A stretch of DNA of 64,000 nucleotides from Microbacterium oryzae (lineage in GTDB: Bacteria; Actinomycetota; Actinomycetes; Actinomycetales; Microbacteriaceae), in assembly GCF_009735645.1 (NCBI RefSeq), contig NZ_CP032550.1:248001-312000 (forward strand), read 5' to 3'. The translations under genes and the position numbers were made by a program. Under the pieces are notes generated by a model. It was given only the letters and a program-made list of their open reading frames with translations. It had not been told where the DNA came from and did not search any database. Below are positions 18,376 to 26,825 of this stretch, piece after piece (the stretch's first letter is position 1; each line of letters starts with the position of its first letter).

Positions 18376-18396
18376 TGTTCTATTTGCGCTAGAATA
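18376..18396 (+). promoter_or_regulatory. YtrA-type operator overlapping the gntR -10
   Basis: TGTTCTA-N7-TAGAATA forms a 7-bp inverted repeat with one mismatch. Its right arm contains the -10 TAGAAT (18390-18395), six bases before the GTG. The segment is AT-rich against its surroundings. Its position predicts autorepression by the encoded regulator. Confidence 0.6.
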
Positions 18397-18401
18397 AGTA
18401 C

Positions 18402-18752
18402 GTGCTGATCCGCATCGACCCGACCCGCGAGGAGCCCGTCTTCGCGCAGATCGCGGGGTCCATCCGCGGCGACATCGTCGCGGAGCGGTCGAAGCCGGGC
18501 GACCGCCTGCCCGCCGCGAAGGAGGTCGCCGCCGCGCTGGGGGTGAACCTGCACACCGTGCTGCACGCCTATCGGCAGCTGCGCGAGGAGGGGCTCGTCG
18601 ACATGCGGCCCGGCCGCGGCGCCGTCGTCACCGACGCCGCCACCCCGCTCGCGGCGCTGCACGACGACATCCGCGCGCTGGTGCGCCGAGCGGAGAAGCT
18701 CGGCGTCTCGCGCGAGGTGCTCGCGGGCGTCGTCCGCGAGACCCGCACCTGA
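18402..18752 (+). CDS. YtrA-subfamily GntR transcriptional regulator
   Basis: A 116-residue regulator. A GntR winged helix occupies residues 1-75, with PVFAQIAGSIRGDI and a recognition helix in AAALGVNLHTVLHAYRQL. Only a short helical tail follows, which marks the YtrA subfamily rather than FadR or HutC types. The GTG start is leaderless. It heads a cassette with a DUF1648 membrane protein and a CPBP protease. YtrA regulators usually repress their own operon until envelope stress, and the palindrome at its promoter fits that. Confidence 0.9.
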   Translation: MLIRIDPTREEPVFAQIAGSIRGDIVAERSKPGDRLPAAKEVAAALGVNLHTVLHAYRQLREEGLVDMRPGRGAVVTDAATPLAALHDDIRALVRRAEKLGVSREVLAGVVRETRT

Positions 18753-18795
18753 CCGCCGCACCCGCGGCTTCCGCCGCCCATCGAAGGAGGACCCG

Positions 18796-19824
18796 ATGAC
18801 CACCACCCAGACGCCCGAGCGCGCGCGGGCCATCCGTCGCTTCCGCTGGGTCGGCCTCTACGTCCCGGTGGCGCTGTTCGCCCTGATCGCGCTCGTGCAG
18901 ACGGTGCTCCTGCCCGCCATGCCCGATCCCGCGGCCACGCACTGGGGCCCTACCGGCGGCCCCGACGGGTTCGGCCCGGCCTGGACCTTCCCGCTCATGA
19001 CCCTGCTGGTCGGGGGCGGGTCGACGGCGCTCATCGCCGGGATCACCCTCGCCGGCATCGCCAGCCCGAACCGGCCGATCTCATACCGCTTCATCACCGC
19101 CGTCATCTGGTGGGAGGTCGGCCTCCTCGGCATCGGGCTCTCGTCGACCTTCTTCGCGCAGCTGGGCCTCGACGACGCGCGCGATGCGGGCACGGCGCTC
19201 TGGGGGCTGGGGGCGGGATTCCTGCTGGGACTCGCGCTCGGCGCCATCGCGTGGCGGCTGTCGATCGAGGTTCCGGGTGAGGACGAGGCCGTCGCACCGG
19301 AGCCCGTCCCGCTGTCGGCCGGCGAGCGGGCGGTGTGGCTGCGCACGGCGACGATGGCACGCTCGGGCTGGATCGTCCTCGGTGCGCTGCTCGGCGTGCT
19401 CCTCGTCGTCGGGCTCGTCGTGCTCGCCCTCGACGTCGCGCACCTCGGCGCTCCGTCCGCCGGCACCTGGATCACCTTCGGCTCGCTGGCCCTCGTCGCC
19501 TTCCTCGTGGGGACAGGGTGCGTCGCGCGCGTCCGCGTCGACGAGGAGGGGCTCACGGTGCGCACGCCCATCGGATGGCCGCGCGTGCGCATCCCGCGCG
19601 AGGAGATCCGCTCGGCGGAGGTCGTCTTCGTGAGCCCGATGGCCGAGTACGGCGGCTGGGGATGGCGCTACGGCGCGGGCAGCGGCTGGGGCGCGGTCCT
19701 GCGGGCAGGCGATGCGCTGCGCGTGACGCGCACGAACGGGAAGGTCTTCACCGTCACGGTGGACGACGCGGAGACCGCCGCCGGGCTGCTGGCGGCGATG
19801 GACAGGAGGACGGACACGCCATGA
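18796..19824 (+). CDS. DUF1648 multi-pass membrane protein
   Basis: A 342-residue protein with an N-terminal DUF1648 helix pair (the LPAMPDPAATHWGPTGGPDG stretch is typical), further helices to about residue 245, and a soluble C-terminal beta domain. DUF1648 also occurs in SdpI-type immunity proteins. The ATG follows GAAGGAGG. The stop overlaps the next ATG in ATGA, so the two membrane proteins are translationally coupled. The function is unproven; a role in membrane protection or signalling under the YtrA-type regulator is inferred. Confidence 0.8.
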   Translation: MTTTQTPERARAIRRFRWVGLYVPVALFALIALVQTVLLPAMPDPAATHWGPTGGPDGFGPAWTFPLMTLLVGGGSTALIAGITLAGIASPNRPISYRFITAVIWWEVGLLGIGLSSTFFAQLGLDDARDAGTALWGLGAGFLLGLALGAIAWRLSIEVPGEDEAVAPEPVPLSAGERAVWLRTATMARSGWIVLGALLGVLLVVGLVVLALDVAHLGAPSAGTWITFGSLALVAFLVGTGCVARVRVDEEGLTVRTPIGWPRVRIPREEIRSAEVVFVSPMAEYGGWGWRYGAGSGWGAVLRAGDALRVTRTNGKVFTVTVDDAETAAGLLAAMDRRTDTP

Positions 19825-20777
19825 CCGAGAATGCGTCCAGGAAGCCGACCCTGCCGGCCCCGCCCCTCGAGCGCGTGCCCTGGCGCGCGGTCGCCGTCTA
19901 CGCTGCCGCGGCGGTTGCGCTGGCATGGCTCGTCGCCCTCCCGCTCTGGCTCGGCGACCGCGCGGCGTCACCGCTGTTCACGCCGATCGCCTCGCTCATG
20001 ATGTTCACGCCGCTCGTCGCGACGCTGGCGGTGGTGTTCGGCCTGCGCGTGCCGCGGACGGATCGCCTCCGCTTTCTCGGCATCTGGCCGCTGCGCCCGG
20101 CCGGACGCACCATCTGGTTCGCGGTCGCGGCCGTGTTCGTGCCGCCGGTCCTCGTCATCGTCGCCGCGCTGCTCGCGGGTGCGCTCGGCCTCGTCGAGCT
20201 GGATCTCGTCGGCTTCTCCGGGTTCGCGGAGACCGTCGCCGCGTCCCTCGCGGCGTCGGGCGTCGATCCCGACCTCGTGCCCGTCCAGGCCCTCGTGATC
20301 GGGCAGCTCGCGGCCATCCCGCTGGGTGCCCTCGTCAACAGCTTCCTCGCGTTCGGCGAGGAGATCGGATGGCGCGGCTGGCTGCTGCCGGCGCTCCGGC
20401 CGCTGGGCGTGTGGCCGGCGCTCATCCTCTCGGGTGCGCTGTGGGGGCTGTGGCACGCGCCGCTCATCCTGCTCGGGTACGACTTCGGGCGCACCGACGT
20501 CACCGGGGTGCTGCTCATGATCGCCGGCTGCATCGCCTGGGGCGTGCTCTTCGGCTGGGCGCGGCTGCGCACGGGGTCCCTCTGGCCCGCTGTCATCGGG
20601 CACGGCGCGCTCAACGCGGGAGGAGCCGCGGTGCTGCTGTTCGCCGCGGCCGGAGCCGACGTCGACCTCGCGCTCGTGGGGCCGCTCGGGGTCGTCTCCT
20701 GGATCGTGCTCGCGGTGGTCGTGGCCGTGCTCGCGCTCTGCGGGCAGTTCCGGCGGAACGTGCTCGGCCCGCGCTGA
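19821..20777 (+). CDS. CPBP-family intramembrane glutamic endopeptidase
   Basis: A 318-residue membrane protein with about eight helices. It keeps all CPBP/Rce1 catalytic motifs: EEIGWRGWLLP (paired glutamates and arginine), GLWHAPLIL (histidine) and IGHGALNAG (second histidine). It is therefore likely an active intramembrane protease, not a degenerate relative. Bacterial CPBP proteins include bacteriocin-immunity (Abi) members. The start comes from the ATGA overlap with the preceding gene. It ends the YtrA-type cassette. Confidence 0.88.
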   Translation: MTENASRKPTLPAPPLERVPWRAVAVYAAAAVALAWLVALPLWLGDRAASPLFTPIASLMMFTPLVATLAVVFGLRVPRTDRLRFLGIWPLRPAGRTIWFAVAAVFVPPVLVIVAALLAGALGLVELDLVGFSGFAETVAASLAASGVDPDLVPVQALVIGQLAAIPLGALVNSFLAFGEEIGWRGWLLPALRPLGVWPALILSGALWGLWHAPLILLGYDFGRTDVTGVLLMIAGCIAWGVLFGWARLRTGSLWPAVIGHGALNAGGAAVLLFAAAGADVDLALVGPLGVVSWIVLAVVVAVLALCGQFRRNVLGPR

Positions 20778-20780
20778 CGT

Positions 20781-20867
20781 TACGATGCTCTGGACGGCGC
20801 GTCGCCGCGCCCCATCCCGACGCCCGGCATCCCGCTGTGCCGGACCGCCTCCCCGAAGGACACCCCC
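20781..20867 (+). promoter_or_regulatory. Promoter and GC-hairpin leader of the ABC importer
   Basis: TACGAT at 20781-20786 is a good -10, giving a leader of about 75 bases. The leader can form two small hairpins (GGCGCG/CGCGCC and CGGCA/TGCCG) ahead of the GAAGGA ribosome site. An attenuator is possible but not shown. Confidence 0.4.
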
Positions 20868-21878
20868 ATGCGCTCCTCCTCGTTCCCCCGTCGCGGGCTC
20901 GCCGCGATCGGCCTCGCCGCGACCGCCGCCCTCACCCTCGCCGCCTGCTCGTCGGACGGCGGCTCGGACGGCGGCGAGGGCGAGCCTGCGTCGTTCTCGG
21001 TGGGCATCAGCCAGCTCGTGCAGCACCCCGCGCTCGACGCGGCGACCGACGGCTTCAAGCAGGCGTTCGCCGACGCCGGCTACGTCGAGGGCGAAACCGT
21101 CGAGTTCGACGAGCAGAACGCGCAGGGCGAGCAGGCGAACGCGGTCACCATCGCGCAGAACTTCGCCTCGAGCGACCTCGACCTCGTCCTCGCCGTGGCG
21201 ACCCCCGCCGCCCAGGCCGCGGCCCAGGCCATCCTCGACACCCCGGTGCTCTTCACCGCCGTCACCGACGCGGTCTCGGCCGAGCTCGTCGACTCGAACG
21301 AGGAGCCCGGCTCGAACATCACCGGCACCAGCGACGCCGCGCCCATGGACGAGCAGTTCGACCTGCTGCTGCAGCTCGTCCCCGACGCGAAGAAGGTCGG
21401 CATCGTCTACAGCTCCGGCGAGGTCAACTCCGAGGTGCAGGTCGCCGCTGCGGAGGAGGTCGCCGCCGGTCTCGACCTCGAGATCGTCACGCAGACCGTG
21501 ACCACCGCGAACGACCTCGCGCAGGCCACCGAGGCGCTCGGCGACGTCGACGCGATCTACGTCCCCACCGACAACATGGTCGTCGCGGGCCTCGCCTCGC
21601 TCGTGCAGGTCGCCGAGACGAACCAGATCCCCGTGATCGCCGCCGAGGCGGGCACCGTCGAGAGCGGCGCGATCGCGACCATCGGCATCGACTACACCGA
21701 GCTCGGCCGGCAGACCGGCGAGATGGCGCTGCGCATCCTCGAGGACGGCGCCGACCCCGCGACCATGCCGGTGGAGACCGCGTCGGACTTCACCTACGTC
21801 GTGAACCCCGGGGCGGCCGAGCGGATGGGCGTGGAGATCCCCGCCGACATCCTCGATCAGGCCGAGACCGTCGAGTAG
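20868..21878 (+). CDS. ABC importer substrate-binding lipoprotein, TrpX-like (PF04392 type)
   Basis: A 336-residue secreted lipoprotein. A basic n-region and hydrophobic core end in LTLAAC, placing the lipidated cysteine at C27, followed by a Gly/Ser/Asp linker. The mature part has two periplasmic-binding lobes with ISQLVQHPALDAA and NITGTSD. These resemble the ABC_sub_bind family that includes the streptococcal tryptophan and tyrosine binding proteins. It opens a three-gene importer operon. An aromatic amino acid ligand is plausible by family only. Confidence 0.85.
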   Translation: MRSSSFPRRGLAAIGLAATAALTLAACSSDGGSDGGEGEPASFSVGISQLVQHPALDAATDGFKQAFADAGYVEGETVEFDEQNAQGEQANAVTIAQNFASSDLDLVLAVATPAAQAAAQAILDTPVLFTAVTDAVSAELVDSNEEPGSNITGTSDAAPMDEQFDLLLQLVPDAKKVGIVYSSGEVNSEVQVAAAEEVAAGLDLEIVTQTVTTANDLAQATEALGDVDAIYVPTDNMVVAGLASLVQVAETNQIPVIAAEAGTVESGAIATIGIDYTELGRQTGEMALRILEDGADPATMPVETASDFTYVVNPGAAERMGVEIPADILDQAETVE

Positions 21879-21899
21879 GGCCGGGCGGGAGGAGCGCGC

Positions 21900-22871
21900 A
21901 TGATCGGCGCGATCGAGCTGGGCCTCGTCTACGGGGTCATGGCGCTGGGCGTGTACCTCACGTTCCGCATTCTCAACTTCCCCGACCTCACCGTCGACGG
22001 GAGCTTCACCACCGGCGCGGCGGTCGCCGCCGCCATGATCACGACCGGGCAGAACCCCGTTCTCGCCACCCTCGCGGGCGCTGCGGCCGGCCTCGTCGCG
22101 GGCGCCATCACGGGCCTCCTCCACACGAAGGGGCGCATCGACGGGCTGCTCGCGGGCATCCTCACGATGATCGGCCTGTGGTCGGTGAACCTCCGCATCA
22201 TGGGCACGGCGAAGGAGGACGCCACGGTGGCGGCGAACCTCCCGCTGCTGCGCGCGGACACCCTGTTCACGCCGCTCCGCGAGGCGGACCTCCTCGGCAC
22301 GTGGGGCGGCATCGGCATCATCTTCGTCGGCGTCATCCTGCTGAAGCTCGCCGTCGACTGGTTCCTCTCGACGAACCTGGGCCTGGCCATCCAGGCGACG
22401 GGCGACAACGGGCCGATGATCCGCAGCTTCGGCGTCTCGACCGATCGCACGACCATCCTCACCCTCGCCATCTCGAACGGGTTCGTCGCGCTCTGCGGCG
22501 CGCTCGTCGCGCAGTACCAGGGGTTCGCCGACATCAGCATGGGCATCGGGCTGATCCTCGTCGGCCTCGCCTCGGTGATCCTCGGGCAGGCCGTGTTCGG
22601 GCACCGGTTCATCTGGCTCGCGAGCCTCGCGGTGGTGCTGGGCGCGGTGCTCTACCGCCTCATCATCTTCTTCGCCATGCGCGCGGGGCTCGACCCGAAC
22701 GACATGAAGCTCGTCACGGCCGTGCTCGTCGTGCTCGCGCTGCTCCTCCCGCGGTGGGGCTTCCTCCGCCGCATCCCGTCGCTGCGGGGAAGAGGCGGCC
22801 GCGTGGCGCCGCGCGAGCCCGCTGCCGACGCCCCCGAGCCCGCGGCCGTCGCGCCCGCGAACGGAAGGTGA
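21900..22871 (+). CDS. ABC importer permease
   Basis: A 323-residue integral membrane protein with about eight to nine helices. It begins at the membrane with VYGVMALGVYLTFRILNFPD, the pattern of BPD_transp_2 (LivH/RbsC-like) permeases, here of the TrpY-like branch. An Ala/Pro-rich cytoplasmic tail closes it. The ATG follows GGGAGGAG. It lies between the binding lipoprotein and the ATPase genes, with gaps of 21 and 4 bases, so all three are one operon. Confidence 0.9.
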   Translation: MIGAIELGLVYGVMALGVYLTFRILNFPDLTVDGSFTTGAAVAAAMITTGQNPVLATLAGAAAGLVAGAITGLLHTKGRIDGLLAGILTMIGLWSVNLRIMGTAKEDATVAANLPLLRADTLFTPLREADLLGTWGGIGIIFVGVILLKLAVDWFLSTNLGLAIQATGDNGPMIRSFGVSTDRTTILTLAISNGFVALCGALVAQYQGFADISMGIGLILVGLASVILGQAVFGHRFIWLASLAVVLGAVLYRLIIFFAMRAGLDPNDMKLVTAVLVVLALLLPRWGFLRRIPSLRGRGGRVAPREPAADAPEPAAVAPANGR

Positions 22872-22875
22872 CGCC

Positions 22876-23667
22876 ATGCTCGTCATGAAGGACATCGCCA
22901 AGACCTTCTTCCCCGGCACGGTCAACGAGCGCCGCGCCCTCGCCGGCCTCAGCCTGCGGCTGGAGGAGGGGGACTTCGTCACCGTCATCGGCTCCAACGG
23001 CGCCGGCAAGTCCACGCTCCTCAACTCCATCTCCGGGCGGATGCCCGTGGACGCCGGCGAGATCGAGATCGACGGCCGCCGCGTGAACCGGCTCCGCGAG
23101 TTCCAGCGCGCGCGCTACGTCGGCCGCGTCTTCCAGGACCCGATGGCGGGCACCGCGCCGAACCTCACCATCGAGCAGAACCTCGCCCTCGCCGCACGCC
23201 GCGGCCGCGCTCGGGGCCTCGGACGCGGCCTCACCCGGAAGCAGCGCGAGCGGTTCCAGGAGGAGCTGCGCGTGCTCGAGCTCGGCCTCGAGGACCGCCT
23301 CAGCGCGAAGGTGGGCCTGCTTTCGGGCGGACAGCGGCAGGCGCTGTCGCTGCTCATGGCGGGGTTCACCCAGCCGCGCATCCTGCTCCTCGACGAGCAC
23401 ACCGCAGCCCTCGACCCGCAGCGCGCGGAGCTCGTGTCGCGTCTCACACAGCGGATCGTGGAGCAGGGCAATCTCACCACGCTCATGGTCACGCACAACA
23501 TGGAGCAGGCGCTCGCCCTCGGCAACCGGCTCATCATGATGCACGAGGGGCGCATCGTCTTCACCGCGTCGGCCGAGCGCAAGCGCACCCTGAAGGTGCC
23601 CGACCTGCTGGCCGAGTTCGCGAAGATCAAGGGAGCGACCCTCGACGACAGGGCCCTCCTGGCCTGA
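22876..23667 (+). CDS. ABC importer ATP-binding protein
   Basis: A 263-residue ATPase. Walker A GSNGAGKST is at about residues 39-47, the signature LSGGQRQALS is near 153-162 and Walker B LLLDEHTAALD is near 173-183. The D-loop and switch histidine (VTHNMEQA) are intact. The ATG comes four bases after the permease stop, with GAAGGTGA overlapping the permease end. It powers import with the two preceding gene products. The HTAALD variant of the usual PTSALD is typical of this subfamily. Confidence 0.93.
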   Translation: MLVMKDIAKTFFPGTVNERRALAGLSLRLEEGDFVTVIGSNGAGKSTLLNSISGRMPVDAGEIEIDGRRVNRLREFQRARYVGRVFQDPMAGTAPNLTIEQNLALAARRGRARGLGRGLTRKQRERFQEELRVLELGLEDRLSAKVGLLSGGQRQALSLLMAGFTQPRILLLDEHTAALDPQRAELVSRLTQRIVEQGNLTTLMVTHNMEQALALGNRLIMMHEGRIVFTASAERKRTLKVPDLLAEFAKIKGATLDDRALLA

Positions 23668-23677
23668 GAATCGTCGC

Positions 23678-24346
23678 ATGACAGACGCGACACGCGACAC
23701 CTGGGCGGCCGTCGACCGCTACCTCGCCGAGACGCTCGTCGGCCACGACCCCGCCCTCGAGGCGGCGCTGGCCGCGCAGGAGCGCGCGGAGCTGCGACCC
23801 ATCGAGGTCGCGCCGGTCGCGGGCAAGCTCCTGCACCTCCTCGTGCGCATCTCCCGCGCCCGTCGGGTGCTCGAGATTGGCACGCTGGCCGGCTACTCCG
23901 CGATCTGGATGGCCAGGGCCCTTCCCGAGGGCGGCCGGCTGATCAGCATCGAGGCGGAGCCCGACAACGCCGCCCTCGCGCGCCGGAACATCGACGCGGC
24001 GGAGGTCGGGGATCGGGTGCAGATCCTCGAGGGGCGGGCGGCTGACGTGCTGCCGACCCTCGACGCGAGCGAGCCCTTCGACCTCGTCTTCATCGACGCC
24101 GACAAGGAGTCGAACACGGTGTACCTCGACTGGGCGGCGCGCCTGGCGCCCGTCGGCGCCGTGATCGTGGTCGACAACGTCGTCCGCGACGGCCGGGTCG
24201 CCGACCTCGGCGACGAGGACGCGCAGATCGCCGGCGTGCGCGCGGGGCTCGAGATGCTCCGCGACGACCCGCGCTTCGATGCCACGGCCCTGCAGACCGT
24301 CGGCGTGAAGGGCTGGGACGGCCTCGCGATCGCCGTCCGCGTCTGA
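23678..24346 (+). CDS. Class I SAM-dependent O-methyltransferase (CCoAOMT-like)
   Basis: A 222-residue methyltransferase of the Methyltransf_3 family. The SAM motif is VLEIGTLAGYSAIWMA, the acidic hairpin ISIEAEPDNAA binds the ribose, and DLVFIDADKESN supplies the metal-ligand aspartates. VIVVDNVVRDGRV is the post-motif typical of catechol and small-molecule O-methyltransferases. The ATG lies six bases after a GAGAAT hexamer, so it may have its own leaderless promoter as well as read-through from the importer. Confidence 0.88.
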   Translation: MTDATRDTWAAVDRYLAETLVGHDPALEAALAAQERAELRPIEVAPVAGKLLHLLVRISRARRVLEIGTLAGYSAIWMARALPEGGRLISIEAEPDNAALARRNIDAAEVGDRVQILEGRAADVLPTLDASEPFDLVFIDADKESNTVYLDWAARLAPVGAVIVVDNVVRDGRVADLGDEDAQIAGVRAGLEMLRDDPRFDATALQTVGVKGWDGLAIAVRV

Positions 24347-24374
24347 GCGCGCACGGCCATCCGCCGCCCGGCAA

Positions 24375-25715
<1,341 letters not shown>

Positions 25716-25751
25716 GCGGGGCTGAGAACCGCATCACGAGGAGGGGGAGTC

Positions 25752-26297
25752 ATGGCGAAGAGACCATCGGCTCCCCCTTCCCGCGTCCGCGGACGCGGCT
25801 CTCGCGAGAGCGGAGTCGACGTGCGCGGCTGGCTCGGGGCCATCCGGCTGTCGGGCTTCACGGCGATCATGCTCGGCCTCGTGATCCTCGCCGCGTTCGT
25901 GCTGGTGCCCACCGCGAGCACCTACCTGGAGCAGCGGCAGCGGATCGCGTTCCTGCAGGAGGCCGTGCAGGTCAGCCAGGACAAGGTCGACGCGCTCGAG
26001 CGCGAGCGCTCGCGCTGGCAGGACCCGGCCTACATCACCACGCAGGCGCGCGAGCGCCTGTTCTACGGCTTCCCCGGGGAGGTCGTCTACATCGTCGACG
26101 ACGACCTCGACGAGTCCGAGCAGCCGGTCGAGCCGGAGCCCATCAGCGCCGAGGTCGAGGAGACCGAGCACGACTGGATGTCGCAGATGCTGCGCTCGGT
26201 CGTGAGCGCAGGACTGACGAAGACCGCGGTCTCCGAGGAGGAGGTCGTCGAGATCGACGGCGACGTCTTCCAGCCCGACACCAGCACCGACCAGTAG
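25752..26297 (+). CDS. ftsB: FtsB/DivIC-family septum formation initiator
   Basis: A 181-residue bitopic division protein. A basic cytoplasmic N-terminus precedes one transmembrane helix (about residues 35-58). A coiled coil follows (EQRQRIAFLQEAVQVSQDKV region), then WQDPAYITTQARERLFYG, the conserved FtsB/DivIC extracellular motif. A long acidic tail ends the protein. It should join FtsL and FtsQ at the divisome. The ATG follows GAGGAGGGGG. Its TAG stop is also the first half of the next gene's -10. Confidence 0.88.
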   Translation: MAKRPSAPPSRVRGRGSRESGVDVRGWLGAIRLSGFTAIMLGLVILAAFVLVPTASTYLEQRQRIAFLQEAVQVSQDKVDALERERSRWQDPAYITTQARERLFYGFPGEVVYIVDDDLDESEQPVEPEPISAEVEETEHDWMSQMLRSVVSAGLTKTAVSEEEVVEIDGDVFQPDTSTDQ

Positions 26298-26300
26298 CCT
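26295..26300 (+). promoter_or_regulatory. Leaderless -10 (TAGCCT) of the DUF501 gene, formed on the ftsB stop codon
   Basis: TAGCCT begins with the ftsB TAG stop and ends six bases before the GTG at 26307. It provides an internal start within the eno cluster. Confidence 0.55.
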
Positions 26301-26306
26301 GGCGGG

Positions 26307-26825
26307 GTGACGACACCCCCCTTCGAGCCCGTGCGACCCGTCGATCTGGAGGTCGTCTCGGCCCAGCTGCAGCGCGAGGCGCGCGGCGTCGTCGGCATCG
26401 CCGCCCGGTGCGCGTGCGGCAACCCGACGGTCGTCGCCACGGCCCCGCGCCTGCCCGACGGGACGCCGTTCCCCACGTTCTACTACCTCACGCACCCGAC
26501 GGCCACCGCCGAGATGTCGCGCCTCGAGGCGAATCAGCTCATGCCCGAGCTCACGGCGCTCCTGGCCGAGGACGAGGGCGTCGCCGCCGGGTACCTCCGT
26601 GCGCACGAGGCGTATCTCGCCGACCGCGCGGCGTTCGGCGAGGTGCCCGAGATCGCCGGCATCTCCGCCGGCGGCATGCCCACGCGCGTCAAGTGCCTGC
26701 ACGCGCTGGCAGGTCACGCCCTCGCCGCCGGCGCCGGCGTCAACCCGATCGGCGACCTCGCTCTGGAGCGGTCGTCGTGGTCGCCCGAGCGGTGCGCCTG
26801 CGACGATCCCGGCGCGGCTGCATGA
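26307..26825 (+). CDS. DUF501 domain protein
   Basis: A 172-residue protein of unknown function, conserved next to ftsB and eno in actinobacteria. It keeps a CACG motif at residues 34-37, a central VKCLH and a C-terminal CACD, a cysteine set suited to metal or Fe-S binding. TFYYLTHPTATAEMSRLE is the characteristic family block. There is no signal peptide or membrane helix. The GTG start is leaderless, and the stop overlaps the protease ATG (ATGA). Confidence 0.85.
   Translation: MTTPPFEPVRPVDLEVVSAQLQREARGVVGIAARCACGNPTVVATAPRLPDGTPFPTFYYLTHPTATAEMSRLEANQLMPELTALLAEDEGVAAGYLRAHEAYLADRAAFGEVPEIAGISAGGMPTRVKCLHALAGHALAAGAGVNPIGDLALERSSWSPERCACDDPGAAA

Noticed and set aside
18375..18395. TTGTTC as a -35 for the gntR promoter
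   Set aside because: It is only nine bases from the -10 TAGAAT, too close for a sigma-A promoter. It is better explained as the left arm of the operator.
19968..23030. A 1020-codon antisense frame across the CPBP and ABC importer genes
   Set aside because: It spans several well-identified genes on the plus strand and gives low-complexity Arg/Asp/Glu/Gly sequence, typical of GC-bias shadows.
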